Shown in pieces: positions 47,251-62,000 of a stretch of DNA of 64,000 bases. Below the pieces are notes generated by a model that had not been told where the DNA came from, did not search any database, and saw nothing but the letters and a program-made list of their open reading frames with translations. How positions within the stretch are numbered: the first letter of the stretch is position 1; every line of letters begins with the position of its first letter. The translations under genes and the position numbers were made by a program. This DNA comes from Aptenodytes patagonicus (taxonomy: Eukaryota; Chordata; Aves; Sphenisciformes; Spheniscidae): NCBI RefSeq assembly GCF_965638725.1, contig NC_134950.1:136143636-136207635 (forward strand), read 5' to 3'.

Positions 47251-50200
47251 CTTAAAGGGAGTTAATTAATCCGCACTGTACTACACTGAGCTACACTGAT
47301 TCATTAGCAGCCACGTTGTTCAAAATGTAATAAGCTCTGAACAAACAGCACTTGCTCATGAGTTAGCTACAGGTCAGGAGATTTGCCTGTTGGTACTTTA
47401 AAATGTATAAGTAGTATTACTGAGACTGTAAGGTATAATTTCTAGATACAGATGAATTTATTTCCTGCGTAGCATCTTTGTAATACTGCAATTTACTGTT
47501 CTTGACTCCTTTTATTGCTCTTCATTTCACTGTACAGGTTAATTCTTTTTTTCTTGTCATTTATACTATGAACCAGATGGCTGCATCCTGCCATACAAAA
47601 CCTTCCTAAGGTGGGATTTCAGAAATTCTCAGCGTTTATCCAACTTCTTCTCCTGTCTAAGCAATGGACGTTACTACTGTACATTTCTGTGGGAGCAGAG
47701 GGGCCAGTTCTGAATGTTGTAAAGAATCCTCTGACTGTCCACACGTGAAAATTACTCCCAGTTACGGTCAAGGGTGAGTTTATAGCCAGGGAGCCAATCC
47801 AGGATCATCCCATGTGTCAAACTCTGTTTCCTAGGATCAGTACAGCAACTCACAGACCCGTTCCAGAATGGTTCTTCTAGGATTGCTCTGCCAGCAAGCA
47901 AGCCCACGCCACTTTTGCTCCTGATAACGTGGGAGATTTGCAGACAGGAGGCTGTTTTCAGGAGAGATGGGTGACACCAGCATGGAAATGCTACTGCCAC
48001 TGAAGAATTCAAGACTGCAGAGCCATCACGCTCAAAGCTTGTCACCCCTCTTCCGTCAGCCATCAGGCGCGTCTGCAAGGAGCCCCACCATGGGCTGAGG
48101 TAAAACCCAGTGCTACTGGCAGCAGCAGGAGACCTTGCTTGCTGAATGCTGTGAGTCAACTAAATGGCTATATAAATGGCATTCCTAAATGGAAAAATAA
48201 GGTCCTTTAATAAAGTAAGAGGATTACTAGGGCTGCAGTATGTTCCCCTCTGATTTATTTGTGTGTTTGGTTTGACTGTTTTTTCTTTCTAATAGTCTCC
48301 ACTCTTCTACAGTAGTAATACAAACCACTAATGTCTATTCGGAGATTATGACTTCAGATTGTACTGTTGGTAATAAGAGAAGGCATACAACTGAAAATGT
48401 GGTGTTCTTCTGTAAAAGCGTTAGTTTGTGTGGGGAAGAAAATGCCAGTTGTTGGTAGACCATTCAAGTGGGATCATGACAATGACTAAACAAATAACTT
48501 CTGAATTCTTGAGTGAGGTGGAAAGCTGATGTCCAGTTCCCCTGACATATTTTTAATTGAATCCCTCAAAGCTTGGCATGAGGGATCTTGAGTTCTACAG
48601 ATCTTGTAAAAAGTGGAGATGAGTTCTTTGTAGTCCATCAAGGTGTGAACACTTGACCCATTCTAGAGCTCATTTCTTTGAAGGATCTTTATATTGAGCA
48701 TTCACTGACATTACAGAGTCTGTAAATGTTTATGTGCCTCTCCTCTACATTTTCTGGAGTTTTGGTGGTACAAAGCATTAGTAGTATCATCTTCAACAGT
48801 CTCCATCAAAAATCCCAAGCTTCAAAAACGGGAATTATTTTGCCCCTGCATTTTCAAATAAATGGTCACCACTGGGTCCGCTAAGAGCTTGAATGTGCGA
48901 GTATTAAAACAAGCTGCCCTGTACTGTATTTGAAGTGAACAGGTTGAACAGGTCATTAATGTCCTGTGTTCATGTTTCTCATAAGCAAACATTGCTTTGA
49001 GAAACTGCGCGTCACGGAAGTGCACTGGTGCACTTGACTAACGGCCCTTTACTTTTGCAAGTTTATTGGTTCTCTGTTGGTTGTTTGCCAGGGAACTGCA
49101 GAGTTGTTTGGGGATTTTTTTGTGAAAAGCTCTGGGGATTGCTCATTTTTCTTCCCCAAAGGCAGACTTGCATCATTTTTAAACAAGACTAGGATGTGTA
49201 GTAATAGACTTAAATTTTTTTTCTTGAGTGTATCATATGCAAATACCATGAATTTCCATGCCTTAAGCTAAATCAGAGGTTTAGAGGAAAAATTCTTGGT
49301 TAGCTTTATATCATGTCCTGATTTTCAGCTTTATCTGCTTAATCTTGACAAGAGAAATCATGCCATGGTCTTCTCTACTCAACTTCCAGGCTGGCAGGTA
49401 TGCAGCCCTAGGTGAAAGAGGTCCTGGAGATAACTGTTCTTGGGGAATATCCGAATGCTACAGATCACTTTAAATAGACACATCTCCTTCAAATCAAGAT
49501 GACTGCAGGCATTTTAACTCCGGAATGGGAATATTGTAACACTTACCAGTGAACCTAGATTTGCACTAGGAGCACTTCGCTGCTGTGGCTGCACTGATAA
49601 ACAGCATCAGGAAGCGATTCCACAAACCTTTCTCATGTCTCCATTACAGCGCAGTGTGCCAGCTGTGGTGGCTGACGCTTCTTCGTAGGGCTGCATGAGG
49701 CACCAGAGCAGAGAAAAGTTAGAAAGGGCAGAGTTAGAAATACCCTGGTGGGCTTTTGTCTTTCACAAGCACGATACCTGCATGCTTAACTGTATTTGGT
49801 TTATTTGTGATCATCACCCACTATGTCAACACCCTGTTTTGACAAGGATCCCATTTTATGAGTTTCGTGTTTTAAATTATTGTTGGGCTGTGCTTCTATG
49901 GAAAATCTCTGTCCCCTTTTAAAAATAAATTGACTGTAAATTCCACTTGCATTTAAGGAATTTCTTGGTTCTCTTTGAGCTCTCTTCTAAGCATGAAAGA
50001 TGAAAATTTGAAGAAGTTGTATGACAAAGGAGAAGAGGGAGGTTTTTCAGTCACCAGGAAGATGATGAAGCTCAAAAGACAGGAGCCTGAGTATATAGGA
50101 GGTACGGAGTGGTATTGCTATTTTTAACATAGCACATTAGATGTAGATTGTGTTTTACAAAGCATTCAAAAGGCAAGTTCTCTCTCCGAGGAGCTTGCTC

Positions 50201-53200
50201 AGTGCCAAAGGAAACCAAAGGGGTGTCAATGTTTACCCACAAAGTAATCACACTTGTGAATGCATACCAGGTCTAGTTCAGTTCAGTAACCATGTGATCT
50301 ATTTCACTCTTACATAAAAGTTCGATGTGTTGCTCAGTGAGACACCTGTAGATCTAAATGTGTTTATCCTCATTCATGCCTAATTTTTTGATGCCCATAA
50401 TCTCTTCATCAGACTGTTGTCTCGCTCAGCCTGGCATCTAGCCATGCATCCTCATTCTGCTCTTCCTGGTGATTGCCTTTCTGTGACATTGTAAATTACC
50501 TACACATAACCCAAGTCACTTAACGATATTTTTGTATTTTTTCCTGGATAGCAGCAGTTTCTTTCTGCACTGAGAACAGAAGTTGGGTGGTATCAGCGGT
50601 TATTTTTGCCACTGTATGCAAAATGATGCAAGAGACAGTACTTCTCATGCTTCGGAGAACTTTATTTCTACATCAGAGCTTAGAATAGGGAAATATAGCT
50701 GAATGCGGGCAGATGTAATTTATACCCCATCTGAGTATAATGAGACATGTAGACTGTCCAGCTGGAGGGCTATCTTTTACATATGCTATAATGTGGTAGT
50801 ACTGCTTAACAGGACCACTGATAAAAGAATTGTAACTCCATCACCAGAATCGGATGCAAGGCTTCAGTATGTTCCTTTCGGAAGATAACATTTCATTAGC
50901 AGTTTATATGTGCTGGAAATTTTTCTTAGGGGATGGGTAGCTAGAAAGCCAAAATGCACTATGCACCAGCAATAACTGTTGTGCAGTTTCATGAAGGTTT
51001 TTTAGCTCAAGGATCCTGCAGTGACATGGTGGAGCTGCTGTGGAGTTTGCCACTTTGGTCATACATTTGGCCTTACAATCTTGTTGAGAAACCGGAATAT
51101 CACTGCTCAGGAAGTGCCTTACACATTGGGTTTTTTGGGTCTTTCTTCCTTTCTGGGTGAGTTCTAGCAAATTCCTTTATTGTTCTAAACTGAATTTGTG
51201 AAAGAGAACTTACCACAGCGGGAGCCCTTTCTAATTACATGCCAGCACACCATAATAGGATTAATAGGTTGTGCTGGGTCTGTAGTCTTCACTCTTCCCA
51301 AACTGCTGTTATTGAAGCAAAAGTATCCTGGGGGCCAGGCTGGCTATAAGGACTTTGATCCCTTCACCAGAATTTTCAAGTCATCTAGGTCCAACTAGAT
51401 TTTTCCTTCAGATGGCCAATTAGAGGTCTGGTGTTTTTTGTTTAGATTGCTCAACCAGGATGTGGGAGATGTTGAATCATATCCCTTCTCTATCTAAAGG
51501 GATTATGAACCCAAATTTGCTACTTTACAGGAAAGTCCCCCAACTCCTAAGAATAATCTTGGCCAAGATGTTTTCCAATCCCTCCTCTTAAAGCAAACCA
51601 TTTTTTGTCAGAAAGAGAAGGTCAGGAGTCTGTGTGCCACCTCCATGGGCTGACCTGGATTCCAGGTGATGTTTGCGCAAATACATAGTACAAGAAATTT
51701 GGCCCTTGGGCAGAAATAGAAAGTGATTCCCAGGGAGCGCTCTGAGCTGTTGGGTAAGCCTGGGCAGGGGTGAGAACCTCGCTTCCTCCGTGGGCTTCCT
51801 TTTGGGAGGAAGAGCTGGTTTGTATGGTGAAACCCAGGAGGGTTGGGTGTTGGATCCTCCCTGGCAAAGGGTTGCGGCTGCCCGGGAGAGATGCCTGCTT
51901 TCTGAGGGAAAAAAGCTCCTCTCCCTGGAGTTTCTTACAGGCTGGTGCAAGAGCTCCTCATGCAACAAATCAGCTCTCGCTTACCCCTTCCTTGGTGGGG
52001 CTCTGCCCGTGCCTGGCAGGGGAACACCGCGGCTCTGCCTGCCCCATTCAGGCGCTGCTCACTGTGAAGTCCCCTGGTATCACTCATCCCAAACGCAGAA
52101 TGTACTCTGTTTCCCCCGCTGATGTTAAAAATACATGCGAAACCATAAGTTAAAAATAAAAACCAGAAGCAGTCTAGTTGAGCCGCTCTGATCCGAAACC
52201 GCCCCGGTTCTTCCCTACGCCTGAAGCTACATGCGACAATGGCAATTCCAGTGTGGAGAGGGAACACGTTGAGTATCTCCCTTTGTACTTCAGCTCTGCA
52301 GCATCAAGCGTCACTCCCTGCTGCTCTTACTTTGATCTTCTTCATTGTTATTTATAAATGGTCAAATCTTGGGATTTCTATGGTCTACTTTTTTCTGATA
52401 CTCCTTGTCTGGACTTGTCAAGATGAAGTACTTAGACTTTCAAAACATGTCTACCTGAATGCAGCAAAGTGTATTCTCTTTATTCCCTGTGAATACAGTA
52501 ACCATTGGCAAACATGAACAGAGAGCAAAGACTTTGGTCAGGCACTTTTAAGAAAGAATAAATTAAACTTTTCTGTTTCATTTCACAGTATTTTCATTAT
52601 GTGTTTGTAATAGCCTATGCAAAATTTCTGGTGTGAAGTTGGATATTTTATACATTTTGTAAAATTGCTACTTTCTAAAATTTTATTTTCTACTAATTTA
52701 AAAAAAAGACTTTTCTAAGACATTCCTTGGAGGCTGCTATACAGTTATCAGCTATGTGCTATGTCTCCCATTTAGCCTGGGTGCCACATGCCTGTTTAGT
52801 GAAATCTGCTGCTTTCTGCCTGACATTTAACATGTGGTTCCACAACTGTTACGAGCTGATATCAATGTGGGAGAGATGCTACCAAAAAGAGTGTCACTGC
52901 CAGTCCATATTATGACTTCTGCCACGAGTCACTTTTTCTCACCACCTCCCATGTGTGTCAGCGCTGGCATTTGAGCAGCTGTGTCAGACTGGGGAGAGGA
53001 TCTAGTTGGAAACTAAGCCACCAAAGGAATTTAATAAAAACCAGTTTTCATCAGGATCTGTTCTGTGATCTGAGTCACTGCGGGTCTTGCCGAACACTTG
53101 TGTCAGTATGATGGAGCCAGCTGCAATGCCTGAGTCCTAGGACTGTACCAATAACAAGTAATAAAAATCACTGTGGCTTTGTGTTGAACATGAAAAATGT

Positions 53201-55907
53201 TTTACCTCATCTCAAAATAACATTCACCTCTCACATCTCCAAAGCAGCATATACTCTTGAAACCAGATAAAAAAAATAGAAAGCTTTAAGACATTGACAT
53301 GTTAATCACTTTTTATTAACAGACAAAGCTAGTAGCTAAATTCAATTTGAATTCATGAGGACTTTTGTCTCCCCACCTGCTTTCAGCTCCAAATTATATT
53401 TTGGACATATTTGCTATTTCCTGAATGGTCTTTTTGGCCAGCCCTAGCCCCTTGCCCACAGAAAGCCATTGCACATGTTTTATGCTGTTGTAACTCCACT
53501 GATTTTGACAGGACTCCTCTTGCCTGATGGAAGAGCAAAGAGAGCCAAGCTGAAGATTTTTGCAACCGCAGACCACTGTCAGTGCACGCTTTGCCATCCG
53601 AATAGGTAAGTCCATAGCTGACAATTTTTTCTACTAAGCAATGTAATGGGTTTGCAAGACCTTTTAGACTGCAAATTTCATGAGCTCCTAACCTCTGGAA
53701 AGCAGAGCTTTTGAAAGGAGCATTGGCGTGTGGACAGACGGTGTAGCCAGAGCTTCCAGTGCTCTTGGGCCTACCGAGAACCTCTGCAGAATTGAAAGCC
53801 TGCAAACAGTCAGCACAAATAGCTGATGTTTTCTGGCTTCTGATGATGCCAAGAAATGCATGGGAGGCTCCTTTAACAACTCTAGAATTCCATTACTTTT
53901 TGTTTTATGTTTCATAGCTTCCTTATTGTGTCCATATTGAGCAAATTTTTGTATATTGTTTCAGAGAACTGGTCACAGGGGTAATGAAAATAACTGCTCC
54001 TCAAAAGGGAAAGATCAGTGTCACGCAGAGGGAAAGCTGTTTTAAAACTTTCTCAATGGTATGGTAAAATTACTGTAAGAGGGTGAACTCAATGGCAGCA
54101 TTTCTATTGAATTAATTATGAACCTGGCACTGTCTTGTATGTAAAAGGAAAGACAAACAAATGGATAAAGTGGGAAATGGCTTCTACCATCCCTCCTACT
54201 TTCTGTACAATTTGTTCTCTCTCTGCTGAGCCTCAGCTCCTTCTCATCAAGCTTTGAGAAAACTTTTCTAAAAGCAGTACCATTAGATCAAAGGCTAGCA
54301 CAGTAAGAAATAGATCTAATTTTCTGAGCTACCACAAGGGAGAAAACGAGTCAGATCATATCAGAAAAGGAGGAACTACTGGTCCCAAACATTCGATGAC
54401 ATCTGCTTGAAATCCTTTGCTTGCCATTGACGCAGGACACTTCTTTGCCAGGGGACAAAGTCACTCTGCCTGTTCCGCCACTTCTTCCTTTGAGTTAGCC
54501 CCTTAAGCACTAGTGATCTTGACATAGCCTGGAGTAACAAGAAGAGTGTAATGAATAAATGTCACAAAGTATACGATGGGACCATGGCATTTCATAATTC
54601 CAAAATGAAGTCCCAGGTTTTCCAGAGTGACAAGCTTTTTGTTTTGAAATAAATTTTCTGTGGCCGTTTGCCAGAAGTGATACCTTTTTTCAAAGATTTT
54701 GAAATAGATTATTTTTTTTTTTAGTTTGAAAAGATTTCATTGGTTCAGTAAGGGCCTTTTCCTGAATAGCTCCTCCTGACATCTGTAGAAGTCTGTAATT
54801 TCACAGTGCAATGTCTCTTGATACTCCTGAAGTTTGCTGTTAATTTCCTACTGATACATATACTTTTTGTATCCTGAAAACCCCGCCATGTACTTAGGTT
54901 CTCTTTCGACAAAAAGCCTTTTCCCCCAAATCAGCTTTTGCCTAGGATGTTCCTTTGTGCGCATGTGGTAGGCTCCCTTTCAGTGTTTATACAGCATCAC
55001 ACTATGAAATATAGACAATTTCAGGTAGCCCTGACTTTGAACTAGACTGGAAAAGCCATGGGATGACATTTTCTTGGTTAGCATCTGAGAATATTTTCTT
55101 TTTTCCTGGTAAAGCACAGGTGAAGTCCTTTGGAGCAGCTTGTGCAGGTATTTATTCTACTTCTGCTCTTTCCTATTTTATTTTTCTCTTTTTGCTTCTT
55201 GGTTTAGCACTTCTAACCTGCCATTCTCAAGCAAGAGTTTATCAGGAAGAAAAAGGTCACATGAAAAGCATCCTTATGTTACACTACAGCAAGCCACGAC
55301 TACTGTGCAGCTTTGCAAAAGAAATGTCAGTGACAGTTTTGCATCACCTTCATTTTCTTCCCTTCAGTGATCTGGAATGGTTTTAGTAAATCAGAAGTAA
55401 TTTACATGAAATAGAAAATATTCCTTTTTATCTGGGAATGCTCTAAAAAATCAGGAGTGGCTCCTAGTGTCTCCAAGTTGCAGGACAGCTGCAATAGCTG
55501 CTCAGCTTTCTTGTCTTGATCAGAAAGTGAATTAGAAATGAGGGTCTAGAATGTTTTTCTGCTAAAATTGGGCACATTTGAAGAGGTGGCTATTTACAAA
55601 CTTACTGTATATTAGGTGGCATGTAACTGATCATTACAGGGGACCATCGGCTTGTGATGTCCCTTGCTCTGGAGCTTAGTAGCAATGCTGCATGGATGAC
55701 ATAAATGCCCCGGGGCCAGGGACTGCTGGCTTTGGGGCCTGCCTGTGTAATGCCACAGGGCCTGGTCAGCACCGAACGCTGTCACAAAGCAGATAATTAA
55801 GAAACCACAGTGACAGACTTTCTGAACCACAGCTCCCGTCATCTTGAATATCGTCCCCAGTGACGTAGCTGTCCTCTTCCTGGTGCAGAAAAGGAGCATA
55901 ATTACTT

Positions 55908-55994
55908 CAGCTATACTATCCTTACCTATACTATAGACAGTATTTATACTATACTGTAGGGTAGTCAGCTGTACTATACGTCAGCTATACTGAC
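55908..55994. repeat. Irregular CTATACT minisatellite
   Basis: CTATACT or close variants (TATACTATACTG, TGTACTATACG) recur about six times in 87 bases at spacings of roughly 12-20. Several copies are partly palindromic with their neighbours, for example CTATAGACAG against ATACTGTAG. It is too irregular for a simple microsatellite. Confidence 0.65.
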
Positions 55995-58469
55995 AGTGAC
56001 AGGAGCGAGGGGGAGCTGGAGCTGGTTAGCATTGGAATGCTGGAGGCATTCCCACCCCTTGGGTTCACGCTCCCTTGAGCTGATTCACAGCAAAGCTGCT
56101 GAAAACAACATGGTGTTTTACAGACCCAGAGTGAGGAGGAATCAGCTCCTCTCTCCAAGGTGGGACCGACAGCAACTCCACTTTGTAGAGGAGAAACTCT
56201 GGTAGAGGGATGGTCTCTAATGTAAATTTTAGCCTTGGCTCTGAAAGGAGCCACACAATGGCCTCGGGCACTTCACGTGGCCTGGAATTGTTCTTAAATG
56301 TTCACCAAAGGGTCAAGTTGTGAATGCTGGCTTGAGATATTTGTCTCTGTTCGCATTTCCATTTCTCCAGCTCCTTTCACAGCGTTGTCTTAGATGTGGA
56401 AGATCTGCAAATAGGTGCTTAGCCCCGTGTTTCTGAGTAACCCTGTTGACACTGGTGGTGACACTATGCCCACACAGCAGTAAAACAGATGAGGATGTCC
56501 GTTGGACCGGGGCTCTACTACGACAAAGCTTTTTTTAAGGTGTGTTGTCTGAAGCCTTCAGCTTCAGCGCACATTTCTCAGCACACACGGAGCCGGCAGA
56601 TGTAGTTACCTTTCTCTCAAGGCAGAACTTTATGCAACATGGCAGGAATATGTTAAATGTTTCCTGAAGATAAATGAAAGCTGTACAGGCTGAGCGAGAG
56701 AGCACCAGAAGAAAAAGGCATGTGATATCTTGGCATAAAACATCATGCTTAGGCAGAGTAAATAGTTGGTTTTACGTAAATAATGTAGTCTTATCCTATT
56801 ACAAATAACCATTCTCATTCGCATGTTTTGCGTCATTTCTCTCTGCTGACTTCTAACTTTCCAGTCTTCCGCATTATTTCTGCATTACAGTACTGATAAA
56901 TCTAATTTTTGACGATTCATACCATGCAGGTACCATTTTTCCTAATTAAGTAGTGGTGCCCACAAAATTTAGCTTTTAAGCTTGGTGTTCCTACCATTGA
57001 GCTGCAACAGAAGGTTGGGGTTAATGTTGTTGCCAGTTTTTTCTTGTATGATGTTTTGGGGTTTTTTTAATGGTGGTTTTGTAAGGGACTGAGCAGATGA
57101 AAGAGTTAGGTCTGGTTTAAATTGTGAGGATGAAATTTCAGAATTCCCACTTGACATGCGGTAGGGTGTTTATAGTACGTTTTGAGCAGAGTATCAGGGA
57201 TTTTATTCACAACTGCATTTGAACTTAGAAAGTGAAACTTTAAATGTGGAATATCACATTAAAAATTGTTTAAAAATCTATTTCTACATGTAGATTTCTT
57301 GAAGATTACAGGAGAAAAGTTTTTCTTGTACAGGCACCTCTTGTACCAAGGGATTTTTGCCACTTCAAGAAGTGTTCAAGAAGAGTTCAAAAAGATTGGG
57401 AGGAGGCCAACAAAATCCATCTTGTTAATATTCCCCATATTGCAAAACTATTTTAGCTGCGGGTATTATAATAGCAGTGCTGGTAACTGTTTTGCTGGGA
57501 ATGCTGATTGAAAAGGATAACACAACTGGGATAAACAGACATGTCTCAACAAAGAGATTAGAAGGAAATTGAAATCTCGCCTATTGGTAGCTAAGTCCTC
57601 ATGCATGATTTCACCTCTTCTCCTCACTGTTTCTCCAGCTAGTAACTCCAGAAATGAAACTGCAGAGCTATGGCAGCATTTTTGATCCCCATGACCTAAC
57701 AGATAAGCTCTGACAATAGAGATATAGTTGAAGAAATTACTGCCTCCACAGCTATGAACATACTGCCAGCTATTGCTCAGTTTGTCTCTTTTTGCACAGT
57801 TTTGGGATGATCATAAGTCCTTTTGGATCTCAAGTGTGTCATCATTTTTCTGCCCCTTCTGCTGTTCAAGACACAGTGAGTCTGGCATTTTTCCAGAAAA
57901 CTCCTGGATTATTGTGGGGCAAAGTGTGCCTATGAATTTTGGAGGGACTGGTACATGGAAGCACAGTCCTGGTAGCAAATATTCTTAGTTTCAAACCTCT
58001 CAAATGAGGACAATAGCACACATAGGAAGAAAAGCAAACCTGGGCCCCTTAGTTAAGAAGGTGGGGAGAGGAGGTGGCCCAGGCAGTCTTATGTGGTTGG
58101 CTGCTGCAATAGTATGCAAAGCTCTCAAGAAAATTTTGAATGAAAGGACAAATAGAGGTTAGGAGGTGAACAGGATAAAATGAAACATGACTTTACAATG
58201 TTGGATTGTGTCAGCCCGATAGAGTCTTTGAGAAGCCATTTCCTACACAAAGCAAACATACGTTTCTTTCCTGGGAATTTCAGTTAAGCCTTTTCATGGA
58301 GTCTTGTGGGATGCAGTGATGAGCGAGCTGTGAGAAAAGAGGGATTAGGTGTGCACAGAGCAGGCTAAAAGGGAGAGAGCACTGCTGAGTGTTAATAAGT
58401 ACATGGTAAGGAAGGAATTCATGAGCTGGGTGCTGCGATGGCAGTGAACATGCTGGATGGAAATAACTG

Positions 58470-59095
58470 TGGAAGGGAAGGACCCTGGTGTATATGGTGG
58501 ATGTGCTGCTAATGTGGTCTTAGGGTGGTCTGGTGAGGTATATCCAGCAGAAAAGAGGGAAGCTTACTGCCCTGATTCAAAGATGTTTGTGAGATTTCAT
58601 TTAAATTTCGCTCATGCTTCTGATTGCCTACGTTAAACAAAGATGGACTGAGACTGAAGGGTGCCCAGAATGGTCAGAGGAATGGAGAACTTTGTGCTGG
58701 AAAGTAGCTGGGAAGCGGATGCTGTGTTTAGTCTAGCAAAACAAAGCCTCAGAGGGGACCAAGACTGCTTCCTATTAGCAGTGCAAATACCAGAGAGGAC
58801 ACCAATGAACACATGGGACTAACCTAGCTCTGAATAGAAATGTGTGTTTCAAATGAGAAAGTGCTTCCTAACCATGGAACAAATTTCCTAACCAGAAAAA
58901 AGTTTTGCAGTGGGATTGGCCAAGCACTGGCACAGGTGCCCAGAGGCTGTTAAATCTCCATCCTTGGAGATGTGCAAAGCCTAACTGGACGAGACACTGA
59001 GCAACTTGATCCCACTTTGAACTGGATGTTCAAGTAAGGGGGTGGCCTAGATGACCTCCAGAAGTGCCTTCCACCTGAATGATCCCATGCTCCAC
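58470..59095 (+). mobile_element. Old, degraded CR1 LINE 3' fragment
   Basis: The sequence follows the CR1 ORF2 C-terminus and 3' UTR in order but with heavy divergence. There is a worn match to the segment after the reverse transcriptase from about 58470, then ATGGTCAGAGGAATGGAGAA, GCCTCAGAGGGGACC, GCACTGGCACAGGTGCCCAG at 58925-58944, ATCTCCATCCTTGGAGATGT, and GGTGGCCTAGATGACCTCCA near the end. It matches the C-terminal part of the better-preserved copy at 8160-8790 and is clearly older. No open frame survives. The left edge is uncertain by 100 bases or more. Confidence 0.85.
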
Positions 59096-62000
59096 TAGAA
59101 CGAAGAAGCTCCCAGACACTTTTCACAGCACATTAGTGAGAAGCAAAAGGAAAGAAAGGAAAAGCCCTCAAAACCCAAAATGCTGTTAAAGCAGGCCTTT
59201 ACAACAGGATTATTTTGTACATGTAGGTGGTAGGCAGGAAAGAGACCTGAGGACCAGGCTGTTCTTTCCAGGCTGTGAGCCTTACAGGGAAGACATGCAG
59301 GGATAAGACACGACGTGTCTTGCCATCTCTTTTAGTATTTGGGTCTCACAGCTTAGCAGCAGCAATGATGCCTTCTCAGCATTTTTTGATACAAAGGAAC
59401 TTGGCAAATTATTTATTCGTTGTCCTTATCACTCATTTGCTCAATATAGTTTTCAGAAGATTCAGGGTATTTTGCAGGAAAGCTGAGAATGGCCAAGTAA
59501 CAACCAAAAAGAGGTGCTGAGGGTTGGGAAAAATCTTCTTTTTCAATGAAACAGGGTACAGCTGAGGCAGAATGAGGATATAGAAAAAAAGTGTGGGGGG
59601 AACGGAGAGAATCAAATGAGAATTAAAGGGAAGAAGGAGAAAGAGGAGGCCAGGAGAAGTCCAGATTTGCTAAAGAGATTCACAAAATTGAATTTCTTTG
59701 GCAGGTCCAATGGCACAGCCTCTCCTGAATCATTTAGAAAGTGAAATGAAGTGGGGAAGCAAAACCAACCTGGCTTTTATTTTTTAATCATGGAATGATA
59801 GAGCTTGCAAAACATGGGGCACTAGCCTGGGCAGAGTCAGCAACAACAATTTGACGCAGCCTTCTCTTCTTAACTCCTCGTCTTCCCCAGTGAGCCTACA
59901 CGAGTTGGTAGGACCATCTCTAGGGGAAAGAGGCAATCGATTCATCAGGCCCATCCATCCCTGAGACTAGCAGGAAAGATCCCTTTCTTGTTAGTAACTC
60001 AGTTTTCTGCCAACGTCATTCCACTGAAATACATGCAGGCAATTTGGCTCTTAGTCCAGTAGACCTACTATTAACACAGAAACATGTGTGCTAGGAATGG
60101 GCTGATACTTTACTGAGCTCAATAGAAATATTGTAATTGGATGACCAGGAAAACATATTTTTTAAAACAGTATTTTTTTTTACATTGAAGTAGCAGGCAA
60201 AAAATAAACATACGAGGGAAAAACTGAGTAATTTAAAAGATATTTTCATGTGGAAGGATATCTTATTCACTGCTTTTGTTTGTATCTGAAAGGAAAAATT
60301 TCCTATGCTTTTGGTAATCTGTAGATTGAGCTACAACTGTTGTTTCTGATGTTAAAGAGGTACACAATGAGTTGTGTGATTTCCAGTGACTAAGGCTCAG
60401 CTTGCCCTAAGCTATGTATCCAAAATATAAGTATAAACCTTCATTGAGTCATGATGCAGTTCTCCTGGTATGGCCAATGGGATGCACCCTAAAAAGATGC
60501 AAGTCTTGGCGTCTATATATCTGTGAGGTATAGCTATACGTGCAAGGCGTGTATAATTCTGCATCCTCTTCCTGCAGCTTTTCTCTGATTTTGCACATGG
60601 ACACACTGCTTCAGCCTCGCACCGAGAGCCAGGGCACGGCTTTTTGTCTCCTGGTACCCTGCAGTCTGCTGCCTCTCAGGTGACCATCTCCATCACATGG
60701 GTGGCTCAGTGTGACCCAGGTTGCTTGCAGCATACACACCAGTATCGTTGCTCTCAGCCTGTGTTGTGAGCTCTGCATGCGTAATGTGTGAGTGGCCGAG
60801 TACGGTGGGGCTACTTGCTGAGGTGGCAGATGCCCTGCTCTCCCAGCACAGCCATGGGCAGGGACACAGGTCTGAACACTGAAACAAAAACCTCCTGAGG
60901 AAAAACTCTTTGAATAATTTGGAAATACCCTGTGTTCATAGCCCAGAGGCAGACTGGCATGGGCTGGCATCTCTCCAGTGGCTCAAAAACCCAGGGCAGT
61001 TACACATATGCTGAAGGAAGACACGTCATTCTGGGGAAGGCGTCAGGCACTTTCGGTTGGATTGCCTGACACCCGAGGACACGGCAATAGAGAAGTATGC
61101 TAGCCTGGCAGTTGAACACTGCAAGAGGGGCCAAGTGAAAACCAAAATGTGTCTGTGCTTGTACAGAAGAGGAATTCTCAAATGCTTTCTTCCACTTGCA
61201 CACTTGTTTCCTTTTTCCACTATGGTCAACACAGAGTAACTGTCTCCTAAGCAATAGCCTCAGTCAGCTGCAGATGTTCGCCTCTGATAATGTCTTTACG
61301 TTGCACACATTTCCTGTCAGGACATGTTGTCTTTCTCACCACAGTTATAGTTAGTGGGATTGATACTCTGAGTGGCTAAAAATTTGCTTTGCATCCTATT
61401 CTGAACCCTTCGGTCTTTGAGGATCACCTCTTGAATACATCCTTGCTACTACCCCTTCCAATATCTCCTTTCAGCTCTAGAAGCGCTTAGCCGCAAGTGG
61501 TCTCTGGATTTATCTCCTGCAGTGTGGTCTCTGCGTCTATCTCCTGCTTTGGATCCCAAAGACTTTCCCCTATCTGATCCACCTTTCCCAGGTGGACTGG
61601 CTGTCATTCACCCCTGTGCACCCTGGCTGTGGCTTGTCTGTCTTAGTGGAGGATGCAACATAGCTTGAAGACAGTGCTGCTGCAGCACACCCAAAAACCA
61701 GTGAAAAGAAAGCTGTACTAGCTCCGGGATGCCAAGGATTCCTCTGCAGGGGCTTGAATCCGGTGCTGGACCTAACTACCACTGCCTTGCAAAGACCAGT
61801 GCCACCTCAGGAGGTAAGGGTCACGGCTGGTGCACGGTCCTCTGTGGAGAGGAAGAGAGAGGAAGGTGTTTGGTCTGAACCCAGTGTGCATAGACGCAAA
61901 AGGGGAGGGAGTGCCTGGGGATTGGGTTGGAAGTGAGCCCACAGGGACAGGGGGAGGTTTTGTCCAAGCACTATGTGAAGAGTCAGCCATTGGCAGCGTC

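Larger units (their letters stand above)
45271..58469. other. Intergenic DNA upstream of IL6, no gene recognised
   Basis: The stretch opens with a very AT-rich segment (45300-45440). Open frames of up to 140 codons (47752-48159, 53383-53805 and 51588-51968, all minus) match no family I know and lack splice support. There is a G11 run at 47240-47250, a GC-richer patch at 51606-52240 with some LTR-like features, and an irregular CTATACT repeat at 55908-55994. Regulatory elements of IL6 may lie here but cannot be recognised by eye. Confidence 0.55.

Noticed and set aside
47752-48159. 135-codon minus-strand frame upstream of IL6
   Set aside because: No family resemblance, no splice sites of note, and composition not clearly protein-like.
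53383-53805. 140-codon minus-strand frame
   Set aside because: No recognisable domain and overlapping frames on the same strand. Likely chance.
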